A stretch of DNA of 64,000 bases, taken from assembly GCF_012273515.2 (NCBI RefSeq), contig NZ_CP050975.2, positions 3,472,001 through 3,536,000 on the forward strand. Direction: 5' to 3'. The stretch comes from Streptomyces sp. RPA4-2 (GTDB lineage Bacteria; Actinomycetota; Actinomycetes; Streptomycetales; Streptomycetaceae). The number at the start of each line of letters is the position of its first letter. Position 1 is the stretch's first letter. This document shows positions 9,812 to 18,575 of the stretch, one piece after another. The notes under the pieces were generated by a model. That model was given only the letters and a program-made list of their open reading frames with translations. It was not told where the DNA came from and ran no database searches. The translations under genes were made by a program, and so were the position numbers.

Positions 9812-10690
9812 CTACCCGGCATGCTCCACGAACCGCGCCACCGTCTCCGCCAGCACCTCCCGCCCGTCACGGGCCCACAGCCCGTCGTTGAACAGCTCGA
9901 CCTCGATGGGACCGGTGTAGCCCGCCGCCTCGACGTACCCCCGCCACTCCCGCATGTCGACGGCTCCGTCGCCGATCTGGCCGCGGCCGTTGAGGACTCC
10001 CTCGGGCAACGGGGTCGTCCAGTCGGCGAGTTGGAAGCTGTGGATACGTCCGGACGCCCCCGCACGGGCGATCTGGGCGGGCGCGGTGTCGTCCCACCAG
10101 ACGTGGTAGGTGTCGACGGTGACGCCCACCTGGTCGGCGGGGAATCGTTCCGCGAGGTCCAGGGCCTGGGCGAGGGTCGAGACGACGCAGCGGTCGGCGG
10201 CGTACATCGGGTGGAGGGGTTCGACGGCCAGCCGTACGCCGCGCCCGGCGGCGTACGGACCCAGTTCCGCCAGTGCGTCGGCGATGCGTTCACGGGCCCC
10301 GCGCAGGTCCTTCGACCCGGCCGGCAGGCCGCCGGAGACCAGGACCAGCGTGTCGCTGCCGAGCGTCGCGGCCTCGTCGACCGCCGCGCGGTTGTCGTCC
10401 AGGGCTCGGGCCCGTTCGGCGGGCTCGATCGCCGTGAGGAACCCCCCGCGGCACAGCGTCGTCACCGACAGCCCCGCGTCACGCACGAGCCTGGCGGTGG
10501 CCTCGATGCCGTAGGACCGGACCGGCTCCCGCCAGAGCCCCACACCGGGGACGCCCGACTCGACGCAGGCGGCGACCAGTTCGGGCATCGCCAGTTGCTT
10601 GACGGTCATCTGGTTGATGCTGAACCGCTCAAGGGCGTTGCCCGCCGGGCCCCTCGGACTCACCGGACTCACCGGCCCGACCGCGCTCAC
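9812..10690 (-). CDS. Sugar phosphate isomerase/epimerase (AP endonuclease 2-like TIM barrel)
   Basis: A 292-residue TIM-barrel protein of the xylose isomerase-like/IolE/Hyi superfamily. Metal-ligand positions are visible: 'LAVEPLHPMY' (Glu), 'VGVTVDTYHVWWD' (Asp, His), 'SFQLADW' and 'IEVELFND' (Glu). Its GTG at 10688-10690 overlaps the DUF993 stop by 4 bp, so it is the third gene of a LacI-controlled minus-strand operon. The substrate is unknown; it probably isomerises or epimerises a product of the DUF993 protein. An ORF extension upstream of the GTG is non-coding. Confidence 0.82.
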   Translation of the reverse strand: MSAVGPVSPVSPRGPAGNALERFSINQMTVKQLAMPELVAACVESGVPGVGLWREPVRSYGIEATARLVRDAGLSVTTLCRGGFLTAIEPAERARALDDNRAAVDEAATLGSDTLVLVSGGLPAGSKDLRGARERIADALAELGPYAAGRGVRLAVEPLHPMYAADRCVVSTLAQALDLAERFPADQVGVTVDTYHVWWDDTAPAQIARAGASGRIHSFQLADWTTPLPEGVLNGRGQIGDGAVDMREWRGYVEAAGYTGPIEVELFNDGLWARDGREVLAETVARFVEHAG

Positions 10691-11838
10691 TGATCCACTC
10701 CGTGCACCGTGAGCAGGTTCTTCATCCGGGTCTCCGCCAGGGCCGGGTCCGGGAACAGACCCAGCCCGTCGGCCAGTTCGTACGCACGCCCGAGGTGCGG
10801 GAGGGAACGGGCCGACTGCAGGCCGCCCACCATCGTGAAGTGCCCCTGGTGTCCGGCGAGCCACGCCAGGAGGACAACTCCCGTCTTGTAGAAGCGGGTC
10901 GGCGCCCGGAACAGGTGACGGGACAGCTCGACGGTGGGATCGAGCAGCTCGTGGAATCCCTTCACGTCCCCCGTGTCGAGTACCCGCACCGCCTCGGCCG
11001 CCAGCGGTCCCAGCGGGTCGAAGATGCCCAACAGGGCGTGACTGAAGCCCTGTTCGTCGCCCGCGATCAGCTCGGGGTAGTGGAAGTCGTCGCCCGTGTA
11101 GCAGCGGACCCCGTGCGGGAGCCTGCGGCGCAGGGCGACCTCGCGCCGGGCGTCGAGGAGGGAGACCTTGACGCCGTCGACCTTGTCGGGACGGGCCTCG
11201 ATCACCTCCAGGAGGACGTCCGTCGCCGCGTCCAGGTCGCCGGATCCCCAGTAGCCCTCCAGCGCCGGGTCGAACATCGGGCCCAGCCAGTGCAGGATCA
11301 CCGGCCGGGAGGCCTGACGCAGGAGATGCCCGTAGACGTCGAGGTAGTCCTCGGGGCCCCGCGCGGCGGCGGTCAGGGCGCGCGAGGCCATCAGGACGGC
11401 CTGCGCGCCGGTCTCCTCGACGAGCGCGAGCTGCTCCTCGTACGCGGCGCGGACCTCCGCCAGGGAGCCGGCGGTGATCTGGTCGGTCCCCACCCCGCAC
11501 GCGATCCGGCCGCCGGCCGCCTTCGCCTCCGCGGCCGACCGGCGGACGAGTTCGGCGGCGCCCGCCCAGTCCAGGCCCATCCCGCGCTGCGCGGTGTCCA
11601 TCGCCTCGGCGACACCGAGGCCGTGGGACCACAGATGGCGGCGGAAGGCGAGGGTGGTGTCCCAGTCGACGGCGGCGGGCGAGTCGGGGGACACGTCGGC
11701 GTACGGGTCGGCGACGACGTGCGCCGCCGAGAAGACGGTACGGGAGGTGAAGGGGGCCCCGGTGGTGAGCGCCAGGGGCTCGGCGCGCGGCTCGTACAGC
11801 CTCACCCCGCCCGCCGGGTCCGGCAGTCGCACGGTCAC
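10687..11838 (-). CDS. DUF993 protein (dihydrodipicolinate synthase-like fold, role unknown)
   Basis: A 383-residue protein of the DUF993 family, which is related to the Schiff-base aldolases (DapA superfamily) but has no established reaction that I know of. Visible: 'VGTDQITAGSLAEVRAAYEEQ' in the first half, 'HWLGPMFDPALEGYWG', and 'DKVDGVKVSLLDARREV' where VKVS carries a candidate Schiff-base Lys. GTG 11838 overlaps the oxidoreductase stop by 4 bp (GTGA) and its own stop overlaps the isomerase start, so the three genes are tightly coupled. I infer retro-aldol or lyase chemistry on an oxidised sugar. Confidence 0.75.
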   Translation of the reverse strand: MTVRLPDPAGGVRLYEPRAEPLALTTGAPFTSRTVFSAAHVVADPYADVSPDSPAAVDWDTTLAFRRHLWSHGLGVAEAMDTAQRGMGLDWAGAAELVRRSAAEAKAAGGRIACGVGTDQITAGSLAEVRAAYEEQLALVEETGAQAVLMASRALTAAARGPEDYLDVYGHLLRQASRPVILHWLGPMFDPALEGYWGSGDLDAATDVLLEVIEARPDKVDGVKVSLLDARREVALRRRLPHGVRCYTGDDFHYPELIAGDEQGFSHALLGIFDPLGPLAAEAVRVLDTGDVKGFHELLDPTVELSRHLFRAPTRFYKTGVVLLAWLAGHQGHFTMVGGLQSARSLPHLGRAYELADGLGLFPDPALAETRMKNLLTVHGVDQ

Positions 11839-12986
11839 AGCGAGATCTCCGGTACGTCGAGACGGCGGCCCTCGGCCGAGGACTTCAGGCCCAGTTCGGC
11901 GAGCTGGACGCCGCGGGCGCCGGCCAGGAGGTCCCAGCGGTAGGGCGCGTCGGTGTAGACGTGCCGCAGGAACAGCTCCCACTGCGCCTTGAATCCGTTG
12001 TCGAACTCGGCGTTGTCGGGGACCTCCTGCCATTGGTCGCGGAAGGAGTAGGCGGCCGGGATGTCGGGGTTCCAGACCGGCTTGGGGGTGGCGGACCGGT
12101 GCTGGACACGGCAGTCGCGCAGCCCGGCGACAGCCGAGCCCTCCGTCCCGTCGACCTGGAACTCGACCAGTTCGTCACGGTTGACACGCACGGCCCAGGA
12201 GGAGTTGATCTGGGCGACGGCACCGCCCTCCAGCTCGAAGACGCCGTACGCGGCGTCGTCGGCCGTGGCGTCGTACGGCTTGCCCTGCTCGTCCCACCGC
12301 TGCGGGACGTGGGTGGTGGTGAGTGCCTGGACGGAGGTGACCCGGCCGAAGAGCTCGTGCAGGACGTACTCCCAGTGCGGGAACATGTCGACGACGATGC
12401 CGCCGCCGTCCTCGGCGCGGTAGTTCCAGGAGGGACGCTGGGCGGGCTGCCAGTCGCCCTCGAAGACCCAGTAGCCGAACTCGCCCCGCACGGACAGGAT
12501 CCGCCCGAAGAAGCCGCCGTCGATCAGGCGCTTGAGCTTCAGCAGCCCCGGGAGGAAGAGCTTGTCCTGCACGACCCCGTGCTTGACGCCCTTCGCGTGG
12601 GCGAGCCGGGCCAGTTCCAGGGCGCCGTCGAGACCGGTGGCGGTCGGCTTCTCGGTGTAGACGTGCTTCCCCGCCGTGATGGCCTTCCGGATGGCCTCCT
12701 CGCGGGCGGAGGTGACCTGCGCGTCGAAGTAGAGGTCGACATCCGGGTCGGCGAGGACCGCGTCCAGGTCCGTCGACCAGTGCTCCAGCCCGTGCCGCTC
12801 GGCGAGCGTCCTCAGGGCGTGCTCGCGGCGGCCGACGAGGACCGGCTCGGGCCACAGCGTCGTACCGCCGCCCAGATCCAGACCGCCCTGGTCGCGCAGG
12901 GCGAGGATCGAGCGGACGAGGTGCTGGCGGTAGCCCATGCGTCCCGTCACGCCGTTCATGGCGATACGCACCGTCTTGCGTGTCAC
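11835..12986 (-). CDS. Gfo/Idh/MocA-family NAD(P)-dependent oxidoreductase
   Basis: A 383-residue sugar or cyclitol dehydrogenase. Nucleotide-binding N-terminus (IAMNGVTGRMGYRQHL; the usual GxGxxG is replaced by GVTGRMG), 'GKHVYTEKPTA' with the family's conserved EKP Lys near residue 106, and a C-terminal sheet domain containing 'DMFPHWEYVLHELFG', whose His is probably catalytic. It is the first gene of the minus-strand operon, starting at GTG 12986 after GGGGAAGAC. A LacI-type operator sits about 60 bp upstream. The substrate is unknown. Confidence 0.85.
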   Translation of the reverse strand: MTRKTVRIAMNGVTGRMGYRQHLVRSILALRDQGGLDLGGGTTLWPEPVLVGRREHALRTLAERHGLEHWSTDLDAVLADPDVDLYFDAQVTSAREEAIRKAITAGKHVYTEKPTATGLDGALELARLAHAKGVKHGVVQDKLFLPGLLKLKRLIDGGFFGRILSVRGEFGYWVFEGDWQPAQRPSWNYRAEDGGGIVVDMFPHWEYVLHELFGRVTSVQALTTTHVPQRWDEQGKPYDATADDAAYGVFELEGGAVAQINSSWAVRVNRDELVEFQVDGTEGSAVAGLRDCRVQHRSATPKPVWNPDIPAAYSFRDQWQEVPDNAEFDNGFKAQWELFLRHVYTDAPYRWDLLAGARGVQLAELGLKSSAEGRRLDVPEISL

Positions 12987-13299
12987 GTCTTCCCCTTCGT
13001 ACGCGGGTTCCGCGCCGCGTACGCCCCACTGACGAGCGTGACAGCAAGCGCTTTCTATCCAAGAGAGAAGCTAGCCTCTGTCCAGCCGATCGGACAAGAC
13101 CACGCGGGTGACGAGATGTTCGACCGGCCGGACGTCTGGACTTGAGGGCGCGGGCACGATCGGATGGACCCGCACGTGGCGGGCGTACACGGGTGCGGGG
13201 GGGTGTGCGCGACGCCTGCCCGTGCACGTCAGCGCCCCGACTCCTCGCACCCGCCTGTTTGCACGACGACAACGAGACGCGTGACCGGAGGACGACGAG
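12987..13299. promoter_or_regulatory. Divergent control region of the DUF993 cassette and its LacI gene
   Basis: No gene. On the minus strand TTGTCC (13092-13097), 18 bp and TAGCTT (13068-13073) form a plausible promoter for the oxidoreductase operon. The operator listed separately lies just downstream of its start point. The right half (13110-13290) leads into the LacI gene and shows no further clear dyad. Confidence 0.5.
13044..13055. promoter_or_regulatory. LacI-type operator
   Basis: GCAAGCGCTTTC, with the perfect core AAGCGCTT at 13046-13053, is a classic CG-centred LacI/GalR operator. It lies between the oxidoreductase operon and the LacI gene at 13300, and is best placed to repress the operon. 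Confidence 0.6.
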
Positions 13300-14349
13300 A
13301 TGACCGTGACCCTGGCGGACGTGGCGGCGCGGGCGCAGGTCTCGCCCGCGACCGTGTCCCGGGTGCTGAACGGGAACTATCCCGTCGCGGCGTCCACGCG
13401 CGAGCGGGTGCTGCGCGCGGTGGACGACCTGGACTACGTACTGAACGGGCCCGCCAGTTCGCTGGCCGCCGCCACCTCCGACCTGGTCGGGATCCTGGTC
13501 AACGACATCGCCGACCCGTTCTTCGGGATCATGGCGGCCGCGATCCAGTCGGAGATCGAGGGCCCCGGGGGCCGTGCGGGCGGGGAGCGGCTCGGGGTGG
13601 TGTGCAACACCGGTGGCGTCGCGGAGCGCGAGCTGACGTACCTCACGCTGCTTCAGCGGCAGCGCGCCGCGGCGGTCGTGCTGACCGGGGGCGCCGTCGA
13701 GGACGCGCCGCACGCGGCGGCGGTCGCGGCGAAGCTGCGCAAGCTCGGCGAGGCGGGGACACAGGTGGTCCTGTGCGGACGGCCGCCCGCGCCGGACGCC
13801 CCCGAGGCGATCGCGCTCACCTTCGACAACCGGGGTGGCGGGCAGCGGCTCACCGAGCATCTGATCGGACTCGGGCATCGGCGGATGGGGTACATCGCCG
13901 GGCCCGAGGAGCGGACCACGACCCGGCACCGGCTGGAGGGGCACCGGGCCGCGCTCGCCGCGCACGGGATCGAGGACGATCCGCGGTGGACCGTGCACGG
14001 ACGCTACGACCGTCGCTCCGGGTACGAGGCGACGGTCGAGCTCCTGCGCAGGGAGCCGGGTCTGACGGCGGTCGTCGCCGCGAACGACACCGTCGCGCTC
14101 GGCGCGTGCGCGGCGTTGCGTGACGCGGGGTTGCGTATCCCGGACGACGTGTCGGTCGCCGGGTTCGACGATCTGCCGTTCAGTGTCGACGTGGTGCCCG
14201 CGCTGACGACGGTGCGGTTGCCGTTGTCGGAGGCGGGGGCGCGGGCGGGGCGGGTCGCGATGGGCCGTGAGGAGGCTCCCCCCGGGGGGATCGCCACGGT
14301 GCGGGGGGAGTTGATGGTGCGGGGGTCCACCGGGGTGCCCAAGACTTGA
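13300..14349 (+). CDS. LacI-family repressor of the DUF993 cassette
   Basis: A 349-residue regulator. Helix-turn-helix at residues 2-52 (LADVAARAQVSPATVSRVLN), then a ligand-binding core with the family blocks 'VGILVNDIADPFFGIM', 'LTFDNRGGGQRLTEHLIGLGH' and 'VSVAGFDDLPFSVDV'. The ATG follows GGAGGACGACGAG. It is divergent from the oxidoreductase/DUF993/isomerase operon and is the obvious repressor for the AAGCGCTT operator between them. The inducer is unknown; an insertion around 'EGPGGRAGGERLG' lengthens one surface loop. Confidence 0.87.
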   Translation: MTVTLADVAARAQVSPATVSRVLNGNYPVAASTRERVLRAVDDLDYVLNGPASSLAAATSDLVGILVNDIADPFFGIMAAAIQSEIEGPGGRAGGERLGVVCNTGGVAERELTYLTLLQRQRAAAVVLTGGAVEDAPHAAAVAAKLRKLGEAGTQVVLCGRPPAPDAPEAIALTFDNRGGGQRLTEHLIGLGHRRMGYIAGPEERTTTRHRLEGHRAALAAHGIEDDPRWTVHGRYDRRSGYEATVELLRREPGLTAVVAANDTVALGACAALRDAGLRIPDDVSVAGFDDLPFSVDVVPALTTVRLPLSEAGARAGRVAMGREEAPPGGIATVRGELMVRGSTGVPKT

Positions 14350-14406
14350 GGCGCCCCGCCCTCTTGCCGGGCGCCCCCGAACGGTTCCTCGCCCCCGCCG
14401 CCCCTA

Positions 14407-14548
14407 CCCTCCCCCAAGCTCTCGGCTTCGCTCGAGCAGGGGGACCCCATCATCCCGGGGCTCCGCCCCGAGACCCCGCCAAGGGCGCTGCACCCCCTGG
14501 CCCCCCGCATCGCCCGAAGGGCTCGTCCTCGAACGCCGGACGGGCTGA
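14407..14548. repeat. Dispersed Streptomyces intergenic repeat block
   Basis: Contains three segments I recognise as commonly repeated between Streptomyces genes: CCCCCAAGCTCTCGGCTTCG...CGAGCAGGGGG (an imperfect hairpin, 14411-14443), GGGGCTCCGCCCC (perfect 5-bp stem with a 3-base loop, 14457-14469) and CGTCCTCGAACGCCGGACGG (14524-14543). It fills the gap between the LacI gene and the convergent phospholipase gene and may act as a transcription barrier. The rest of 14350-14708 shows no gene. Confidence 0.6.
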
Positions 14549-14708
14549 GGGTGCGGACCTGCGCTGAAGGGTCGCGGACGGCCCGGAGACACCGGCCTGC
14601 ACCGAACGGTTCCGAACGGCCCGGAGATGCGCACCCGCACCGGGGAAGCCCCCTCCCGCAGCCGCCGACGCACGCGAGGGGCCGTGCCGGTGTGTCGCAG
14701 GCCGTCGC

Positions 14709-16244
14709 TTACGTTCGGATCGAGCAGCGGCTCGCATGCCCGGCCCACGCCTGATCCGGCGGCGACGGCCTCGACACACCGGCACGGCCCCGCCCCACCC
14801 CCCACCGACAGCCGCTCACACGTGCGGCTTGGCCGCCCCGCTCCTGATGCGGGAAGGACTGGTCGGCACCAGGAAGCGTCGGCTTCGGCAGCGTCGCCAC
14901 CTCCTCCTTCGCCATCTCCAACTGCTCCGCCGTGTCGTCCGGCAGCCGCGGCGCACGCGGACGGGAGTGGGAGAAACGGAACGCGGACGTGAGGTCACCG
15001 AACGCCGACCGACGCCAGTCGCTGACGTTGGGCTCCTCGACCCCCGTGAACCGCTCCAGGAACTGCAGCGCCGACGTGTGGTCGAACGACTCCGTCGCCA
15101 CCCAGCCCCCCACCGTCCACGGCGAGACGATGATCGCGGGCACCCGGAACCCACCGCCGATCGGCAGCCCCTGCACGAACTCGTCGGCCGTCCCGGCCGC
15201 CGGGGTGGGCGGCGGCACATGGTCGAACAGGCCGTCATTCTCGTCGTAGTTGAGTATGAACGCCGTCTTCCGCCAGACCTTCGGGTTCGACGCGATCGCC
15301 TCGATCTTCGAGGCGACGAAATCCGCACCCGCCGCGGGCAGATAGTCCGGATGCTCCGACTGGTAGCTGGTCGGCATGATCCATGACACCGCCGGCAGCC
15401 GGTCGTTGCGGGCGTCGTCCTCGAACGTCCCCTCCGGCTGCGGCCGTACCCCCCGCTCGTACAGGTCGGATCCCGGCTGCGCGGCGCGGAAGTTCGCGAA
15501 CTGCTCCAGCATGTTGCAGCCGTAGTCGTCGTCCTGCTGGTACACCTTCCAGCTGACCCCGGCCGCCTGCAGCCGCTCCGCGTACGTCGTCCACCGGTAC
15601 GGCGTCGGCGCCTTGTTGACGAGGACCGGTCCGCCCTGGGTCCCGCCCGGGTCGATCGTCCCCGTCATCCAGTAGAGCCGGTTGGGCCAGGTGGGCCCGA
15701 ACACCGAGCAGAAATAGTTGTCGCAGATGGTGAACGTCTCGGCGAGCGCGAACTGGAACGGGATGTCCTCGCGCGTGTAATACCCCATCACGTACGGACC
15801 GTTCGCCCCGTCCGCCTTGCGGTGCGCCGGCAGCCACCGGTCCATCCTGCCGCCGTTCCACGCCTCGTGCTGCACCGCCCACGCGTGGCTCGTGGAGGGG
15901 ATGGCCTGAGCGCTGGACGTGTGCGTGTCCAGGTGGAAGGGCAGCAGGTACCCCTTCGGGTTCACGGCATCGGGCTGGTAGAAGACCGACCGCCCGGTGT
16001 CGAGCTCCAGCGCGTGGGGGTCGGCGAAACCCCGGACGCCCGACAGCGTGCCGAAGTAGTGGTCGAAGGACCGGTTCTCCTGCATCAGCATGACGACGTG
16101 CTCGATGTCGCGGAGCGATCCGCGGCGGGGCGGTCCGGCCGCGACGGCCTTCTGGACGCTCGGCGGGAGGAGGGAGAGTGCCGCGGCGCCGCCCAGCGCG
16201 CTGGCGGCCGAACCCAGGAGTCTACGACGTGTCAACTCAGTCAC
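14709..16244 (-). CDS. Tat-exported phospholipase C / phosphoesterase family protein
   Basis: Secreted phosphoesterase of the bacterial non-haemolytic phospholipase C/AcpA family. Twin-arginine signal 'TRRRLLGSAASALGGAA' at residues 5-21 with cleavage expected after AVAA. Family motifs: 'VVMLMQENRSFDHYFG' near residue 50 (the Asn-Arg-Ser-Phe-Asp nucleophile region), 'YDENDGLFDHVPPP' and 'GFRVPAIIVSPW'. GTG 16244 follows AAGAAGGGG. The body ends near 'ADQSFPHQE'; the last ~35 residues are low-complexity, and another frame reads AKPHV followed by TGA at 14816-14818, so the true end may differ by a one-base shift. It could act on phospholipids or other phosphate esters. Confidence 0.85.
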   Translation of the reverse strand: MTELTRRRLLGSAASALGGAAALSLLPPSVQKAVAAGPPRRGSLRDIEHVVMLMQENRSFDHYFGTLSGVRGFADPHALELDTGRSVFYQPDAVNPKGYLLPFHLDTHTSSAQAIPSTSHAWAVQHEAWNGGRMDRWLPAHRKADGANGPYVMGYYTREDIPFQFALAETFTICDNYFCSVFGPTWPNRLYWMTGTIDPGGTQGGPVLVNKAPTPYRWTTYAERLQAAGVSWKVYQQDDDYGCNMLEQFANFRAAQPGSDLYERGVRPQPEGTFEDDARNDRLPAVSWIMPTSYQSEHPDYLPAAGADFVASKIEAIASNPKVWRKTAFILNYDENDGLFDHVPPPTPAAGTADEFVQGLPIGGGFRVPAIIVSPWTVGGWVATESFDHTSALQFLERFTGVEEPNVSDWRRSAFGDLTSAFRFSHSRPRAPRLPDDTAEQLEMAKEEVATLPKPTLPGADQSFPHQERGGQAARVSGCRWGVGRGRAGVSRPSPPDQAWAGHASRCSIRT

Positions 16245-16647
16245 GGATGCCCCTTCTTGAGACCTCGTCAGCTCTCCGGAGTCGAACTGCGGGGGCACGC
16301 CGGGACGGCCCCGCCGTTTCACTCTCCTAGGGGTTTTGGAGGGTTGGCAGAGGCGCGCGGTGAACTTGTGGACAACGCACGGAAAGGGGTTGGCCAAGCC
16401 ATGACCCGGGCCGCCGGAACGTCGCCCGGCCGTTGCCGGGACTTGGCCGCCTTCACGTGGGCTCCACGACCGCCGGACACGCCCACCCCGTGGACTCCGC
16501 CTCGTCCGCCCCCGTACGCTCGACCCGTACCTCTGACTGAGTCAACCGTCCCCACCACTCGCCCAGTCCAGCCCCCGCCACTCCCCCCACATCCACCCGC
16601 ACCGATCGCCCAGAGCCGACACTCAGAGCCGACATCCGGGGTTGACC
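16245..16647. other. Intergenic region between phospholipase and MarR-GNAT genes (divergent promoters)
   Basis: A 403-bp divergent spacer without a credible gene. It includes a perfect 11-bp dyad TGACTGAGTCA at 16534-16544, about 100 bp before the MarR-GNAT gene, which is a weak candidate operator. The plus-strand half is unusually C-rich. Nothing else is recognisable. Confidence 0.4.
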
Positions 16648-17595
16648 ATGACCGTCCAGGACATCCGCTCCTTCAACCGCTTCTACACGAACGTCATCGG
16701 CGCACTCGACTACGGCCGCCACCTCTACGCCCCGTACACCCTCACCGAGTCACGCGTGCTGTACGAGCTCGCCCACTCCCCGCACACCGACGCCGCCGAC
16801 CTCCGTGGCGAACTGTCGCTGGACTCCGGGTACTTGAGCCGGATCCTGAGCAAGTTCGAGCAGGACGGACTGATCGAACGGACGCCCTCGGAACGCGACC
16901 CGCGCCGCCGCCGGATCACGCTCACGCAGCGCGGCCGGGAGACCGCGGCCGTCCTGGACGCGCGCTCGCGGGAATCCGTCGGGGCCCTGCTGGCGACCGT
17001 CCCGGCCGACGACCGCCCCCGCCTCGCCGAGGCGATGCACACCGTGCGCACGCTCCTGTCCTCCCGTCGCCCCGCCCCGAGCGCGCGCCGTCACCGCGAG
17101 GACGTCGTGCTGCGTGAGCCCGTCCCCGGCGACCTCGGCTGGATCGTGCAGCGCAACGCCGCGCTGTACGCGGCCGAGTACGGCTGGAACACCGACTACG
17201 AGGGCCTGGTCGCCCGCATCGTCGCGGACTTCGCCGAGGACCACGATCCGCACCTGGAGCGGGTCTGGATCGCCGAGCTGGCCGGACGGCCGGTGGGAGG
17301 CGTGATGTGCGTGCGGGACGACGCCCCGGGGACGGCCCGGCTGCGTCTGCTCCTCGTCGAGCCGGACGCCCGCGGCCTCGGCATCGGGGACCGGCTGGTC
17401 GAGGCGGTCGTCGGTTTCGCGCGGGACGGCGGCTACCGGGACCTCGTCCTGTGGACCAACGACGTCCTGACCGCGGCCGGCCGCGTCTACCGGCGCCACG
17501 GTTTCTCCCTCGTCGCCGAGAAACCGCACCGATCCTTCGGCGCGGATCTCGTCGGCCAGGACTGGCGACTGGACCTGCACGTCTCCCCGGGATGA
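16648..17595 (+). CDS. MarR-type regulator fused to a GNAT acetyltransferase
   Basis: A 315-residue two-domain protein. Residues about 1-145 form a MarR winged helix (VLYELAHSP...LRGELSLDSGYLSRILSKF, then the wing 'ERDPRRRRITLTQRGRE'). Residues about 155-315 form a GNAT domain with the acetyl-CoA loop 'PDARGLGIGDRLVEA' and 'VYRRHGFSLV'. The fusion is widespread in actinomycetes and usually of unknown target. ATG 16648 is preferred to the TTG two codons upstream. It may acetylate a small molecule or a protein and regulate in the same chain; nothing here shows which. Confidence 0.82.
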   Translation: MTVQDIRSFNRFYTNVIGALDYGRHLYAPYTLTESRVLYELAHSPHTDAADLRGELSLDSGYLSRILSKFEQDGLIERTPSERDPRRRRITLTQRGRETAAVLDARSRESVGALLATVPADDRPRLAEAMHTVRTLLSSRRPAPSARRHREDVVLREPVPGDLGWIVQRNAALYAAEYGWNTDYEGLVARIVADFAEDHDPHLERVWIAELAGRPVGGVMCVRDDAPGTARLRLLLVEPDARGLGIGDRLVEAVVGFARDGGYRDLVLWTNDVLTAAGRVYRRHGFSLVAEKPHRSFGADLVGQDWRLDLHVSPG

Positions 17596-17623
17596 TCCGC
17601 GGTGCCGGGTAGGGTCCCGGTCC

Positions 17624-18424
17624 ATGAAGCTGGCCTTCTCCACGCTAGGCGTGCCCGCGCTCCCCGTCCCCGACGTCGTACGACTCGCCGCCACGCACGG
17701 CTATCACGGTGTGGAACTGCGCGCACACCCCGAGGAGCCGGTGCATCCCGGGCTCGGGCCGGCCGAGCGGGCCGGGGTGGCCGCGGCGTTCGAGGCGGGC
17801 GGTGTCGAGATCATGGGTCTGGCCGGGTACGCACGGGTGGCGACGCCCGGTGACGACGCCCCCGTCGTCGCCGAGATCCGCGAACTCCTGGACCTGGCGC
17901 GGGACCTCTCGGCCCCCTTCGTCCGTGTCTTCCCGGGCGCGAGTGCCGGACAGAGCACCGAGGAGGCCGACGCGACGGCGGCGCGACGGCTCGGCACGGC
18001 CGCGGAGTACGCCGCCGACGTGGGCGTACGCATCCTGCTGGAGACCCACGACTCGCACCGCACCGGCGCGGACGCGATGCGGATCCTGGGCCTGGTCGGC
18101 CATCACCACGTGGGCGCGCTGTGGGACGTCATGCACACCTGGCTCGGCGGCGAGGAGCCGCCGACGACGTACGCGGCACTGTGCACGTATCTCGGCTATG
18201 TGCAGGTCAAGGACATCGCCTCCGCCGAGGACACCACCCCGCTCCCGCTGGGCGCCGGTGTTCTGCCGCTCGCGGAGTGTGTGGAGCTGCTCTCCCGGGA
18301 GGGCTGGGACGGCTGGCTGTGCTGGGAGTACGAGAAGCGGTGGTACGAGGCCGCCGCGCCGCTTCCGGAACTGCTGGGTCCGGGCCGGGACCACCTCGGG
18401 CGTCTGCTGAACGAGTCGGCGTAG
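17624..18424 (+). CDS. Sugar phosphate isomerase/epimerase (TIM barrel)
   Basis: A 266-residue member of the AP endonuclease 2-like TIM-barrel group. It begins 'MKLAFSTLGVPALPVPDVVRL', the standard N-terminal strand. Likely metal ligands are Glu in 'ILLETHDSH', Asp/His in 'ALWDVMHTW', and 'VQVKDIA' followed by 'CWEYEKRW'. It starts 28 bp after the MarR-GNAT gene on the same strand, so the two may be cotranscribed. A different family branch from the enzyme at 9812. Substrate unknown. Confidence 0.8.
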   Translation: MKLAFSTLGVPALPVPDVVRLAATHGYHGVELRAHPEEPVHPGLGPAERAGVAAAFEAGGVEIMGLAGYARVATPGDDAPVVAEIRELLDLARDLSAPFVRVFPGASAGQSTEEADATAARRLGTAAEYAADVGVRILLETHDSHRTGADAMRILGLVGHHHVGALWDVMHTWLGGEEPPTTYAALCTYLGYVQVKDIASAEDTTPLPLGAGVLPLAECVELLSREGWDGWLCWEYEKRWYEAAAPLPELLGPGRDHLGRLLNESA

Positions 18425-18575
18425 CCCCGCGCCGCCCCTTCCGAACCCGGCCCCGGCCGCCCGCGCGGACCGGAGCATGACCACGCGGGAACCAAACTGA
18501 TTGGCACGAGCACGGGGTCAGTGGTTAGCCTCCGCCGGTGAACGAGCACCGTCCCACCCGAATCCGGGCCACCCC

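Noticed and set aside
16534..16544. TGACTGAGTCA as a definite MarR operator
   Set aside because: Eleven bases of symmetry are easily met by chance and it lies 100 bp from the gene; kept only as a note in the spacer.
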